Positions 40,268 through 49,806 of a stretch of DNA of 64,000 bases are shown one piece after another (positions within the stretch are counted from its first letter, which is position 1; the number at the start of each line of letters is the position of its first letter). The notes under the pieces were generated by a model that saw only the letters and a list, made by a program, of their open reading frames with translations, was not told the DNA's origin and made no database searches. This DNA comes from Gemmatimonadota bacterium (GTDB taxonomy: Bacteria > Gemmatimonadota > Gemmatimonadetes > Gemmatimonadales > Gemmatimonadaceae): assembly GCA_026387915.1 (NCBI GenBank), contig JAPLKS010000009.1, positions 62,001 to 126,000 of the forward strand, given 5' to 3'. The translations under genes were made by a program, and so were the position numbers.

Positions 40268-40550
40268 GTCCCTTGCGCTCTCCGCAGCGCTCTTCGCGAT
40301 CGGCGTCGTCGGTGTCCTCACCCGACGGAACGCGATCATCGTGTTTATGTGCGTGGAGCTCATGCTCAACGCCGTGAACCTCTCGTTCGTGGCGCTCTCC
40401 AAGTTGTACGGCGCCACAGGACAGGTATTCGTGATTTTCGTGATGACGGTGGCCGCGGCCGAAGCGGCCGTCGGTCTGGCCATTATCATCGCGATTTTCC
40501 GCCATAAGCAGACCGTGAATCTGCAGAACATCAACCTGCTGCGCGGCTGA
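40257..40550 (+). CDS. nuoK: NADH-quinone oxidoreductase subunit K
   Basis: Small MrpC-like membrane subunit, 97 residues, three helices. The two key membrane acids are visible: Glu in [12 protein letters not shown] and Glu in [14 protein letters not shown] 40257 preferred to the GTG at 40230, which would add nine charged residues. Stop overlaps nuoL. Confidence 0.94.
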   Translation: MLAESLALSAALFAIGVVGVLTRRNAIIVFMCVELMLNAVNLSFVALSKLYGATGQVFVIFVMTVAAAEAAVGLAIIIAIFRHKQTVNLQNINLLRG

Positions 40551-42715
40551 TGATGACCGCTCCTACTTCCGGCACGCACGCGCTGGCCTCTACGGTCGCG
40601 CAATTCGTGTGGCTACTTCCGCTCCTGCCGCTGATCGGCTTCCTGATCAATGGCACCTTGTCGCTGCTCGCCGTGGCCAAGCTCGGCCCCGATGATCCGT
40701 CGGCCGCAGGCCACGACGCGCATCACGACGACCACGGCCATGGTGACGACCACGGGCATCATGCCGCGCAGCATAAGTTTGCCGGCATCGTGAGCGTGGT
40801 CGGCCCGGGCGTGCTGCTCCTCGCCTTTGCACTCGCCGTCGCGATTTTCGCCGCGATGCGGGGCGTCGAGATGCACGAACCGTATCTGCTCACGCTCTTT
40901 CAGTGGATGCCGGTCGGCGATCTCCATATTGACGCCGCGCTGCAGCTGGATCCGCTTTCGATGGTGATGGTGCTCGTGATCACGGGCGTCGGTTCGCTGA
41001 TTCATATTTTCAGCGTCGGCTACATGCAGGACGATCCGGGCTACCCGCGCTACTTCGCGTACCTGAATCTGTTCGTCTTCTTCATGCTCCTGCTGGTGCT
41101 CGGCGGCAACTATCCGTTGCTGTTCGTCGGCTGGGAAGGCGTGGGCCTCTGCTCGTACTTGCTGATTGGGTTCTGGTTCAGTGAGAAGGCCAATGCCGAC
41201 GCGGGGAAGAAGGCGTTCATCGTCAATCGCATCGGCGACTTCGGGTTCCTCGTCGCGATGTTCCTGTTGTTTGCGAACGTGGGGTCGCTCGACTTCGCCG
41301 GCGTCGCCGAGAATGTCGGCAAGTTGCCGATTGGCGGCGCGGTCATCACGGCGATCTGCCTCTTCATGTTCTTAGGCTGCACCGGCAAGAGCGCGCAGAT
41401 CCCGCTCTACATCTGGTTGCCGGACGCGATGGCCGGCCCAACGCCCGTCTCCGCACTCATCCACGCGGCGACGATGGTCACCGCCGGTGTGTACCTGATT
41501 GCCCGGAGCTCGTTGCTCTTCTCGATGGCCCCTGCGGCCTCGTTGACTGTTGCCGTGGTGGGTGCGCTCACTGCGCTCTTTGCCGCGACGATCGGCCTCA
41601 AGCAGTGGGATATCAAGAAAGTATTGGCGTATTCCACGGTATCGCAGCTCGGCTACATGTTCATTGGCGTCGGTGTCGGTGCTTATACCGCCGGTGTGTT
41701 CCACCTTGTGACGCACGCGTTCTTCAAAGCCTTGCTGTTCCTCGGCTCTGGCTCGGTGATTTTCGCCATGCACCGCGCGTATCACGCCACGCACAACCAC
41801 GATGATGCGCAGGATATGCGCAACATGGGCGGCCTGCGGAAGTACATGCCGGTCACGTGGACGCTGATGTGGATTGCGACGTTGGCCATTGCGGGCATTC
41901 CGCCGTTCGCCGGATTCTTCTCTAAGGACGAAATCCTCGGAAACGTCTTTGCGCGTGCCCACGGCTCCGCGCTGAGCGAAATCACTTGGCTCGGTCTGCC
42001 CGGTGGCACGGTGCTGTTTGTGGTGTGGGGGCTTGGTCTCGCCTCCGCGTTGCTCACCGCCATCTATATGACTCGCATGATGCTCTACACCTTCCACGGC
42101 CCTAACCGGTCGGGGCAGGCGGAGCAGGGGCACCTCGCAGAAGCACCATGGATCATGACCGGTCCGCTCGTGGTGCTCGGTATTGCGAGCGCGGCTGGCG
42201 GTTGGTTGAACTTGCCGGAGCTGATCCCGATCGGTCCGATTGGTGCGCTCGAGAAGTGGCTGGAGCCCGTGGTGGGCGTCGCCACCAAGCGTATCGCTGG
42301 CGCCGAGGGACACGAGGCGGTGTCGACGGAGCAGATGCTGATTGGTATTGCGGTGGCCATCGCGGTGGTCGGTATCACGATCGCCGTGACGCGTCTCAAG
42401 CCGGCGGCGCTTGTCACCAAAAAGGAATCGCCCGCCTCCACGGGCTTTGAGCGCGTGCTCGAGCACAAGTACTTCGTAGATGAGGGGTACGACGCGGCCA
42501 TCATTCAGCCGACCGTGGCCACTTCACGTGTGGTGTTGTGGAAGGGCGTGGATGTTGGACTCATCGACGGACTGATGGTGAACGGCAGCGCTCTCGCGGC
42601 TCGCGCGCTTGGTTGGCTCGGATCGCAACTGCAGTCCGGTCAGATTGGCACCTATGCTTGGGTGCTGCTGATCGGCGTCATCGCGCTCTTGAGCGCCTTC
42701 ACCAAGTATCACTAA
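40550..42715 (+). CDS. nuoL: NADH-quinone oxidoreductase subunit L with His/Asp-rich loop
   Basis: Distal antiporter-like subunit with the long lateral helix. 721 residues; E. coli NuoL is about 613. Proton-channel features: GWEGVGLCSYLLIGFW (key Glu on the TM5-type helix), WLPDAMAGPTPVSALIHAAT and HLVTHAFFKALLFLG (key Lys). Between the first two helices, residues about 52-75 hold GHDAHHDDHGHGDDHGHH, a stretch with some ten His. A second variable segment lies near 585-640. Two in-frame ATGs at 40550 and 40553. nuoM follows after 15 nt. Confidence 0.95.
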   Translation: MMTAPTSGTHALASTVAQFVWLLPLLPLIGFLINGTLSLLAVAKLGPDDPSAAGHDAHHDDHGHGDDHGHHAAQHKFAGIVSVVGPGVLLLAFALAVAIFAAMRGVEMHEPYLLTLFQWMPVGDLHIDAALQLDPLSMVMVLVITGVGSLIHIFSVGYMQDDPGYPRYFAYLNLFVFFMLLLVLGGNYPLLFVGWEGVGLCSYLLIGFWFSEKANADAGKKAFIVNRIGDFGFLVAMFLLFANVGSLDFAGVAENVGKLPIGGAVITAICLFMFLGCTGKSAQIPLYIWLPDAMAGPTPVSALIHAATMVTAGVYLIARSSLLFSMAPAASLTVAVVGALTALFAATIGLKQWDIKKVLAYSTVSQLGYMFIGVGVGAYTAGVFHLVTHAFFKALLFLGSGSVIFAMHRAYHATHNHDDAQDMRNMGGLRKYMPVTWTLMWIATLAIAGIPPFAGFFSKDEILGNVFARAHGSALSEITWLGLPGGTVLFVVWGLGLASALLTAIYMTRMMLYTFHGPNRSGQAEQGHLAEAPWIMTGPLVVLGIASAAGGWLNLPELIPIGPIGALEKWLEPVVGVATKRIAGAEGHEAVSTEQMLIGIAVAIAVVGITIAVTRLKPAALVTKKESPASTGFERVLEHKYFVDEGYDAAIIQPTVATSRVVLWKGVDVGLIDGLMVNGSALAARALGWLGSQLQSGQIGTYAWVLLIGVIALLSAFTKYH

Positions 42716-42730
42716 GGCGCCGACCGGACC

Positions 42731-44317
42731 ATGACTTCACTTCTGAACTCTATCGGCTATAACGGCTGGATCCTTCCGGTCCTGCTCGCGTTACCGCTCC
42801 TGGGCGCCGCGCTGCTGCTGCTTCGCGGCGCGGTGCTCCGCCCAGCAGATGCAACGGCTGACTCCATCATGCGCGAGTCGCGCAGTTGGGCACTGGCCCT
42901 GTTCCTCGTCGAGGCCGTCCTCTCGCTTGGACTGTGGTGGTCGGTCAACAGCACCAGCCCACTCTGGCAAGCTGGATTCCTTGTCCCGTGGATTCCGAAC
43001 TGGGGCGTGGACCTGCGCCTCGGCATCGACGGCATCGCACAGATGCTCATTCTGCTCACCACACTCCTGATGCCGCTCGCGGTATTGGGAAGCTGGACGA
43101 GCATTCGCGAAAAAACCCCGAGCTATTACGCACTGTTGATGGTGCTCACCACGGGGATGCTCGGCGTCTTTATGGCGCTCGACCTCGTGCTCTTCTACAC
43201 GTTCTGGGAGCTGATGCTCGTGCCGATGTATTTGATCATCGGCATCTGGGGCGGCAATCGTCGCCTCTACGCGAGTCTCAAGTTCTTCGTCTACACGATG
43301 GTCGGATCGTTGCTGATGTTGGTGGGCATTCTGTACCTCGGGCTGCAAGCGCCCGATGCGCATGGGCTCCCCGTGTTCAGCTACGATTACATCTTGGCGA
43401 ACGTGCACTTGAGTTCGGTGCAACAGCTCTGGCTCTTTGCAGCGTTCGCGCTGGCCTTTGCGGTGAAGGTGCCGATGTGGCCCTTCCATACGTGGTTGCC
43501 GGACGCGCACGTCGAAGCTCCGACCGCTGGTTCGGTGATCCTGGCCGCGATCATGCTCAAGATGGGAACCTTTGGATTCATCCGGTACGCGCTGCCGTTG
43601 TTCCCGGTGGCCGCGATGCATCCGACCGTGCGATTCCTGTTCTTGTCGCTCGCCGTCATTGGCATTGTGTACGGCGCGCTCGTGGCGATGGTACAGCCCG
43701 ACTTCAAGAAGCTGGTGGCGTATTCGTCGGTCAGCCACCTTGGGTTCGTCATGCTCGGCATCTTCGCATTGACGCCGCAGTCGGTGCAGGGCGCGCTGAT
43801 GGTGAACTTGAGCCACGGCGTGAGCACGGGCGCGCTGTTCCTGCTCATCGGCATGATCTATGAGCGTCGTCATACGCGTCTCATTGAGGATTACGGCGGC
43901 ATCGCCGCGGTGACGCCGATCTTTGCTACCATCCTCACCATCGTGTGCTTGAGTTCGATCGGCGTTCCGGGCACCAACGGATTCATCGGCGAGTTCCTGG
44001 TACTCATTGGCACGTATCGCACGCAGCCCATTTTCTCGGTGATTGCCGCCTCCGCGGTCATCTTTGCTGCGGCGTATTTGCTGTGGGCCTTGCAGCGCAT
44101 CATCTACAACCCGCTCACGAAGCCCGAGAACAAGGGCTTGAGTGATCTCAACCGGCGCGAGATTGCCTTGCTCGTGCCGCTGTTGATCGCGATCCTTTGG
44201 CTGGGTGTGTATCCCAAGCCGGTCCTTGAGAAGACGCAGGCCGCCGCCGACCGCTTTGTGCACCAGGTCGAATCGGGCGGCAACGCGGATGCTGGTCCTA
44301 CGGAGCCCCGGCGATGA
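42731..44317 (+). CDS. nuoM: NADH-quinone oxidoreductase subunit M
   Basis: Antiporter-like proton-pumping subunit. 528 residues, about 14 helices. Key helix FYTFWELMLVPMYLIIGIWGG with its Glu, AFAVKVPMWPFHTWLPDAH (Lys) and the LVAYSSVSHLGFVMLG region. Overlaps nuoN by 4 nt (ATGA). Confidence 0.96.
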   Translation: MTSLLNSIGYNGWILPVLLALPLLGAALLLLRGAVLRPADATADSIMRESRSWALALFLVEAVLSLGLWWSVNSTSPLWQAGFLVPWIPNWGVDLRLGIDGIAQMLILLTTLLMPLAVLGSWTSIREKTPSYYALLMVLTTGMLGVFMALDLVLFYTFWELMLVPMYLIIGIWGGNRRLYASLKFFVYTMVGSLLMLVGILYLGLQAPDAHGLPVFSYDYILANVHLSSVQQLWLFAAFALAFAVKVPMWPFHTWLPDAHVEAPTAGSVILAAIMLKMGTFGFIRYALPLFPVAAMHPTVRFLFLSLAVIGIVYGALVAMVQPDFKKLVAYSSVSHLGFVMLGIFALTPQSVQGALMVNLSHGVSTGALFLLIGMIYERRHTRLIEDYGGIAAVTPIFATILTIVCLSSIGVPGTNGFIGEFLVLIGTYRTQPIFSVIAASAVIFAAAYLLWALQRIIYNPLTKPENKGLSDLNRREIALLVPLLIAILWLGVYPKPVLEKTQAAADRFVHQVESGGNADAGPTEPRR

Positions 44318-45834
44318 ACTACGATTTGCTCATTCCCGGTCAGCTCCTCGGAGCATTGACCCCGGATCTCATTTTGATGAGCGGCGCGATGCTGCTCATG
44401 CTCGCCGCGGCCTGGCGTCCGGAAAGTGAAGGCCACCAACGCACCGTCGGCTTTGGCGCGCTGATCGTCCTGGCCCTCACCTTCGTCTCGGTCCTCTGGT
44501 TTGGTGCCAAGGGCGGCACCGCTGGGCCTGGCGTTATTGCCATGGATCGGTTCCGTTGGGCGGCCGACATCATCTTCCTGCTCGCCGCGATGGGCACCAT
44601 CGCGCTGGGCATCGAACACAACGTCCGCGACGGCATCCGGTACGCGGAGTCGCACGTGCTCGTGCTGTTCGCGACCAGCGGCATGATGATCATGGCCGCG
44701 GCGCGGGATCTGATGATCCTGTTCATTGGCCTCGAACTCATGTCGATTGCCGTATACGTGCTCGTGGGAATCAACCGTCGCTCCGAGCGTTCGGCGGAAG
44801 CGGCGCTGAAGTATTTCCTCCTTGGCGCCTTTGCCACGGGATTCCTGCTGTACGGCATCGCGCTGGTGTACGGCGCCACCGGATCGACGAACATCACCGT
44901 CATCGGCGAGCGCATCTTCTCGTACCAGCTGCACCACAACGCCATGCTGATGGTCGGCATCGGTCTCTTGCTGGTTGGGTTCGGCTTCAAGGTGGCCGCG
45001 GTCCCGTTCCATATGTGGGCGCCCGACGTGTACGAAGGCGCGCCCACGCCGATCACCGCCTTCATGGCCTCAGCCGTCAAGGCCGCGGCGTTCGCCGCGT
45101 TCTTCCGCGTCTGGATCGATGCGTTCAACCTCGTGGATTTCGCGTGGTTCGCCCCGCTCTGGTGGGTCGCCGCGTTTACGATGATCGTCGGCAATGTCGT
45201 GGCGCTGTCGCAGCGCAACATCAAACGTATGCTCGCCTATTCGAGCATTGCGCACAGCGGCTACTTACTCTTGGCGGTGCTCGCGGGCTCGCGGTTGGGG
45301 GCGGCGGCGTTCCTGTTCTATCTGCTCGCGTACACCTTTGCCACCTTCGGCGCCTTCGCCATTGTTGGCACGGTGAGCCGCGCAGGCGAGCAGGGGTTGA
45401 ACATCGCCGACTACGACGGATTGTGGTTGGCGCGCCCGTGGCTCGCGACGGGCATGGCCGTGTGTATGCTCGCGCTGCTCGGCTTTCCGATCTTCGGCGG
45501 CGTCGGGTTCTTTGCCAAGTGGTATCTGCTACAGGCCGCGTTGACGACCCAGTACAACCTGATTCCGCTCGCCATTTTGCTGGTGCTCACCTCGGTCGTG
45601 TCGGCCGGCTACTATCTGGGCGTCATCCGCGCGATGTTCATGAAGCCACGGCAGGAGGATGCCGTTGAGGTTGCCGCAACAGGCAACATCACGCGCCTCG
45701 TCCTTGGCGTGACGATCGCGGCAATCCTCGGGCTCGGTATCTTCCCGTCACAGTTAGTACGACTGACGCGGTCCAGTGTGCCCACCTCGCCCGTTGCCGC
45801 GTCGGCAGCTCAGGGATCGGCCACCGCCCACTGA
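44314..45834 (+). CDS. nuoN: NADH-quinone oxidoreductase subunit N
   Basis: Third antiporter-like subunit, adjacent to NuoK. 506 residues, about 14 helices. LFIGLELMSIAVYVLVGINR has the key Glu, GFGFKVAAVPFHMWAPDVYEGAPTP the Lys, and MLAYSSIAHSGYLLLAVLAG follows. Last of the 14 nuo genes; a clear terminator stands 18 nt after its stop. Confidence 0.95.
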   Translation: MNYDLLIPGQLLGALTPDLILMSGAMLLMLAAAWRPESEGHQRTVGFGALIVLALTFVSVLWFGAKGGTAGPGVIAMDRFRWAADIIFLLAAMGTIALGIEHNVRDGIRYAESHVLVLFATSGMMIMAAARDLMILFIGLELMSIAVYVLVGINRRSERSAEAALKYFLLGAFATGFLLYGIALVYGATGSTNITVIGERIFSYQLHHNAMLMVGIGLLLVGFGFKVAAVPFHMWAPDVYEGAPTPITAFMASAVKAAAFAAFFRVWIDAFNLVDFAWFAPLWWVAAFTMIVGNVVALSQRNIKRMLAYSSIAHSGYLLLAVLAGSRLGAAAFLFYLLAYTFATFGAFAIVGTVSRAGEQGLNIADYDGLWLARPWLATGMAVCMLALLGFPIFGGVGFFAKWYLLQAALTTQYNLIPLAILLVLTSVVSAGYYLGVIRAMFMKPRQEDAVEVAATGNITRLVLGVTIAAILGLGIFPSQLVRLTRSSVPTSPVAASAAQGSATAH

Positions 45835-45852
45835 TCGCCACGTAGTTACAGT

Positions 45853-45889
45853 ACGGGGGCGGATCGCTGACGCGCTCCGCCCCCGTTTT
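45853..45889 (+). terminator. Rho-independent terminator of the nuo operon
   Basis: Stem ACGGGGGCGGA / TCCGCCCCCGT (11 bp) with a 12-nt loop, then TTTCC. The next gene starts 14 nt later, so its promoter must overlap this element, or read-through occurs. Confidence 0.8.
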
Positions 45890-45903
45890 CCTTCGAGAGA
45901 CCG

Positions 45904-47277
45904 ATGATCGCACCTGGAATTTTTCGTCAGTACGACATTCGCGGCGTGGTGGGGCAGGACCTCACGGTCGAAGCCGCGGAAGGCATCGGCCGAGGATTCG
46001 GGGCCCTGCTCGCTGAGCGTGGCGTCACGCCGTGCGTTGCGGTGGGGCGCGATAATCGGCCGAGCGGCACGGCGTTGCGCGACGCACTGGTGCGCGGACT
46101 GCGCGAGACTGGCGTCAGTGTCATCGACATCGGTATTGTGCCCACGCCGTTGCTCTACTGGGCACTGCATCACCTTCCCGTGTTCGGCGGCATCCAGATT
46201 ACCGGGTCGCACAATCCGCCCGAGTTCAACGGATTCAAGATCTGCGTGGGCACGGCGTCGCTTCACGGCGACGGCATCCAGCGACTGCGGCAGTTGATTG
46301 AGTCTGGCGTCTTTCCGGCCGGCGCTGGCACACTGCACGAGGAGGCCGTCATTGATCGGTATGTGGACGACGTGGTCGCACGTATCGGCCCGCTCTCGCG
46401 GCCGCTCAAGGCCGTCATCGACTGCGGCAACGGTGTAGGCGCCTTAGTGGCGCCGCAGCTCTTTCCGCGCCTCGGCATCACGCCGACGCTGTTGTTTGCC
46501 GACAGCGACGGCACCTTTCCCAATCACCACCCCGATCCCACCGTGGTGGAGAACCTGCAAGATCTCATCGCCGCCGTTCGACGAGAAAAGGCCGACATTG
46601 GCATTGGCTTTGACGGCGACGCAGATCGCATTGGCATCGTGGACGCGCACGGCACCATCATTTGGGGCGACTATCTCCTCATTCTCTATGCGCGTGATGT
46701 CCTCGCGCGCACCGGAGCGGGGCAGTCGATCATCTTTGATGTGAAGTGCTCACAAGCACTCCCTGCCGCCATTGCCGCCGCCGGTGGCACACCGGTGATG
46801 TGGAAGACGGGCCACTCCCTGATCAAAGAAAAGATGAAGGAGTTACACGCACCGCTCGCGGGCGAGATGAGTGGCCACATGTTCTTTACCGAAGGGTTCT
46901 ACGGCCACGACGACGCCATTTATGGCGCGGCGCGCGTGCTCCGCATTGTGGCGGACGCCAATCGCCCGGTGCACGAACTGCTCGCCGACATCCCGCAGTA
47001 TGTCTCCACGCCGGAAATTCGCGTGGATTGCCCGGACGAACGAAAGTTCGAGATTGTCGAGGCCGCGACCGCGTATTTCCGCGCTCGCCACGATGTGATC
47101 GATGTGGACGGCGTGCGTATTCTGTATGGCGACGGCTGGGGACTCATTCGCGCTTCCAACACGCAGCCGATTCTTGTGGTGCGCTTTGAGGCTTTGAGCC
47201 AGGCGCGCCTCGATGCCATTCGGGACGACGTGGCCGGCTGGCTCGCCTCGCAGGGCGTGGCGTTCCCCTCGTCGTGA
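45904..47277 (+). CDS. Phosphomannomutase / phosphoglucomutase
   Basis: Alpha-D-phosphohexomutase that supplies hexose-1-phosphates for surface sugars. 457 residues, four domains. Catalytic Ser102 in TGSHNPPEFNGFK, magnesium loop GFDGDADRIGI, sugar loop AGEMSGHMFF and phosphate-binding RASNTQPILVVR. Overall it is closest to AlgC/ManB-type PMM/PGM enzymes. The exact sugar preference cannot be read by eye. N-terminus APGIFRQYDIRG is standard. No promoter is visible beyond the terminator just upstream. Confidence 0.93.
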   Translation: MIAPGIFRQYDIRGVVGQDLTVEAAEGIGRGFGALLAERGVTPCVAVGRDNRPSGTALRDALVRGLRETGVSVIDIGIVPTPLLYWALHHLPVFGGIQITGSHNPPEFNGFKICVGTASLHGDGIQRLRQLIESGVFPAGAGTLHEEAVIDRYVDDVVARIGPLSRPLKAVIDCGNGVGALVAPQLFPRLGITPTLLFADSDGTFPNHHPDPTVVENLQDLIAAVRREKADIGIGFDGDADRIGIVDAHGTIIWGDYLLILYARDVLARTGAGQSIIFDVKCSQALPAAIAAAGGTPVMWKTGHSLIKEKMKELHAPLAGEMSGHMFFTEGFYGHDDAIYGAARVLRIVADANRPVHELLADIPQYVSTPEIRVDCPDERKFEIVEAATAYFRARHDVIDVDGVRILYGDGWGLIRASNTQPILVVRFEALSQARLDAIRDDVAGWLASQGVAFPSS

Positions 47278-47281
47278 CGTG

Positions 47282-49744
47282 ATGCCGCGACGGTCGCTTC
47301 TGCTGTTGGCCGCCTGCGGTGCGCTGCTGCTGGTGGTCGGCCGCATTACCGCGTCGCTCTACGGCGAGTGGACCTGGTTCGAGGTGATGGGTGCGCTCCC
47401 CGTCTATCGGATGCAGTTGACGTACGAGTGGGGAATGCGCGCGGCCTGCGCAATCGTCGCGTTTATCTTCACGGCGCTCCATCTCTATACGGTGCGCCGC
47501 TCTATCGTCTCGATGGTGTTGCCGCGCCGGCTTGGCGGACTGGACTTTGCCGAAGCAGTGCCGGGACGTTTCCTCACCATCGGTGTCGTCACGCTCGCCG
47601 CGATCGTCGCCGTATTGCTCGCGGGCGCACAGGATGCGTGGACGCTCGCCGCGCTCGCTCGCATCGGACTCCCCTTTGGGGAACTCGAACCGTTTCGCGA
47701 TCGCGACGTCAGTTTCTACGTGTATCACCTACCGTTCGAGCGATCGATGTACGAGTGGAGTATGGCCGTGGTGCTACTCGTCAGCACCCTGTGCGTCGTG
47801 CTCTATGCGGTCACACCGAGTTTGCGCTGGGAACGCGGGCTGCTGCATGTCTCCGTGTACGTGCGCCGGCATCTCTCGGTGCTCGCGGCAACGTTGTTGC
47901 TCCTGTTGGCGTGGAGCTACCGCCTCGACGCCATGGATCTCGTGACGGCGGGGAGCGGACCAGACGGCGCGTTTGTGGCCTTCGATCATCGTGGCGCCAC
48001 CTCGGCGCTCACGGGTCTTTCCCTCGGCGCACTCGTGGCATCCGCGGTGGTGCTGTGGGCAGGCTGGCACGGCTACCACCGGGTGTTGCTCACGCTACTC
48101 GGCGTGGTTCTCGTCGTTGGGCCTGTGGAGCGCACCTTTGCCCCCGCCGTCTTTGCGTGGGCCACGAGCGACGAGGTGCGTCGCTCTGCCGACCGCCCAT
48201 ACCTTCGCACACGCGATGCCTTCACCCGTCACGCGTTTGCCATCGAGCGAATTGGCAATGCCGATTCGCTGCAGGTTCCACCGTACGCCATTGCGGAATT
48301 GCCCGGCAAGCTCTCGCAGTGGGACCCGTCGGCGCTCGTGCACGACGCGGAGTTTGCGCGGCGCGGCGTCACGGCCGCCGGGATTGCCAGTGAAGCGACC
48401 GCCGCCGGCGTGCGGGCCCGCGTACTCGCGCGCACGGGCGATGCCGGGAGTGATTGGTGGGTGATCGGCCGTGATGCCGCGGGGGTGGATGCACGGGGAC
48501 GTACGCGCCCCGCTTGGGGTGAGGGGGACGCCGACGGCCGCCGACAACTGCGTGGTGTTCACGTTTGGGCGGGCGCGCCACCATATGCGATTGTCCTCGA
48601 CACGCCGTCGCACATCCTCGCGCCCGCATTCGTCACACGGACGCAACGCCTGCTGCACGCGCTGCATCTCCGTAAACCGATCATCGCCGTTGAGGCGCCT
48701 GCCTCGTCGCACACGCGCGTCCTGTTTCACCGGGACATCATCGACCGGCTCGAACGCCTCGCGCCGTTCTTTGAAGCGGGTCAAAGCATGCAGGCCGTGG
48801 TGGCGGGTGATTCGCTGCTCTGGTTGGTCGATCTCTACGTCGTGAGCGACAACTATCCGCTTGCAGAAGCGGTGCCATTCAATGGCGCTGCGCGACGCTA
48901 CGTGCGACACGCCGCCCTGGCTGTCGTGCAGGCGATGTCGGGAGAGGTGACGTTCTATGCTGATGCGCAGCTCGACCCGATCGCCAAGTCATGGATCGCG
49001 CGTTTTCCTCAGCTATTTCGGCCAATCGCGTCGCTCGATCCATCGGTGGCCGCTCGTCGGCAGGCGAATCTGGACCTTCTCACGTTGCAGTCCACGGTGC
49101 TCACGCGCACCGGATTCACCAACGACACCACACGATTGCGCGCGACCTCGCTCGGAGACGACGCCGATACTGAGCTCGTCGAGCACGGCCCCTCACCCCT
49201 CGTAGGCCCTAGCAGTGATCCCGTGCTCGCCCGGTCCGTCGCGTTGATTGGCGCCGACGACGCGGTCCACGGCACCCTCGTGGCAACCGGCGGTCCAGCG
49301 CCCCACACGCGCTGGTATGCGCGCGAGCGGTCGGGGCAGTGGACCGCACTGATGGGTGCGCTGCAGCACGCCGTAGATAGTGCCGGCCTCACCAAAGGAC
49401 TCGGCGCCCCCCGTCGAGGCCGCGTGACCGTCGTGCCGGTTCCGGCGGGGCTGGCGTATGCCCAGTCGTTCTACGACTGGCCCGCGGATGAGCCCCCGCG
49501 CCTCGTCGCGGTCGCGACCGCCATTGTCCCCTCTGGCGGTGGGGCGGCGGTCATTCGGACCGGCCACTCCCTCGCTGAGGCGCTGGGTCACGCCGTGGCA
49601 GGCTCTGAGACCGTGCCCGCCGCGCTCCGCGACCGAGCGGCCGCGCTGTACGCCGCCATGGAGCGGGCGATCCGTAGCGGTGACTGGCATGCGTTTGGCG
49701 ACGCCTTTGGGGCGCTTGGAAAACTGCTCCGTGCCGCTCCCTAA
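47282..49744 (+). CDS. UPF0182 (COG1615) membrane protein
   Basis: 820 residues, function unknown for the family. The N-terminal third has about seven membrane helices (LLLLAACGALLLVVG, ACAIVAFIFTALHLY, TIGVVTLAAIVAVLLAG and more). Family-like segments are RDVSFYVYHLPFERSMYEW and, at the start of the large soluble domain, ERTFAPAVFAWATSDEVRRS and RPYLRTRDAFTRHAF. The C-terminal 500 residues probably face the outside. ATG 47282 is 4 nt after the phosphomutase stop (GTG 47279 also possible). The lineage-specific acidic C-terminal tail found in some relatives is absent. Confidence 0.82.
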   Translation: MPRRSLLLLAACGALLLVVGRITASLYGEWTWFEVMGALPVYRMQLTYEWGMRAACAIVAFIFTALHLYTVRRSIVSMVLPRRLGGLDFAEAVPGRFLTIGVVTLAAIVAVLLAGAQDAWTLAALARIGLPFGELEPFRDRDVSFYVYHLPFERSMYEWSMAVVLLVSTLCVVLYAVTPSLRWERGLLHVSVYVRRHLSVLAATLLLLLAWSYRLDAMDLVTAGSGPDGAFVAFDHRGATSALTGLSLGALVASAVVLWAGWHGYHRVLLTLLGVVLVVGPVERTFAPAVFAWATSDEVRRSADRPYLRTRDAFTRHAFAIERIGNADSLQVPPYAIAELPGKLSQWDPSALVHDAEFARRGVTAAGIASEATAAGVRARVLARTGDAGSDWWVIGRDAAGVDARGRTRPAWGEGDADGRRQLRGVHVWAGAPPYAIVLDTPSHILAPAFVTRTQRLLHALHLRKPIIAVEAPASSHTRVLFHRDIIDRLERLAPFFEAGQSMQAVVAGDSLLWLVDLYVVSDNYPLAEAVPFNGAARRYVRHAALAVVQAMSGEVTFYADAQLDPIAKSWIARFPQLFRPIASLDPSVAARRQANLDLLTLQSTVLTRTGFTNDTTRLRATSLGDDADTELVEHGPSPLVGPSSDPVLARSVALIGADDAVHGTLVATGGPAPHTRWYARERSGQWTALMGALQHAVDSAGLTKGLGAPRRGRVTVVPVPAGLAYAQSFYDWPADEPPRLVAVATAIVPSGGGAAVIRTGHSLAEALGHAVAGSETVPAALRDRAAALYAAMERAIRSGDWHAFGDAFGALGKLLRAAP

Positions 49745-49806
49745 TCGCCGCGCTTTTCGGTATTTTCAAAGGCTGTCCTGCTCGTGACCTCTTCCCGGTT
49801 TTTCTG

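Noticed and set aside
42791-44263. 490-codon minus-strand open frame opposite nuoM
   Set aside because: Composition dominated by His, Glu, Arg and Gln, as expected for the complement of membrane-protein codons; nuoM is unmistakable.
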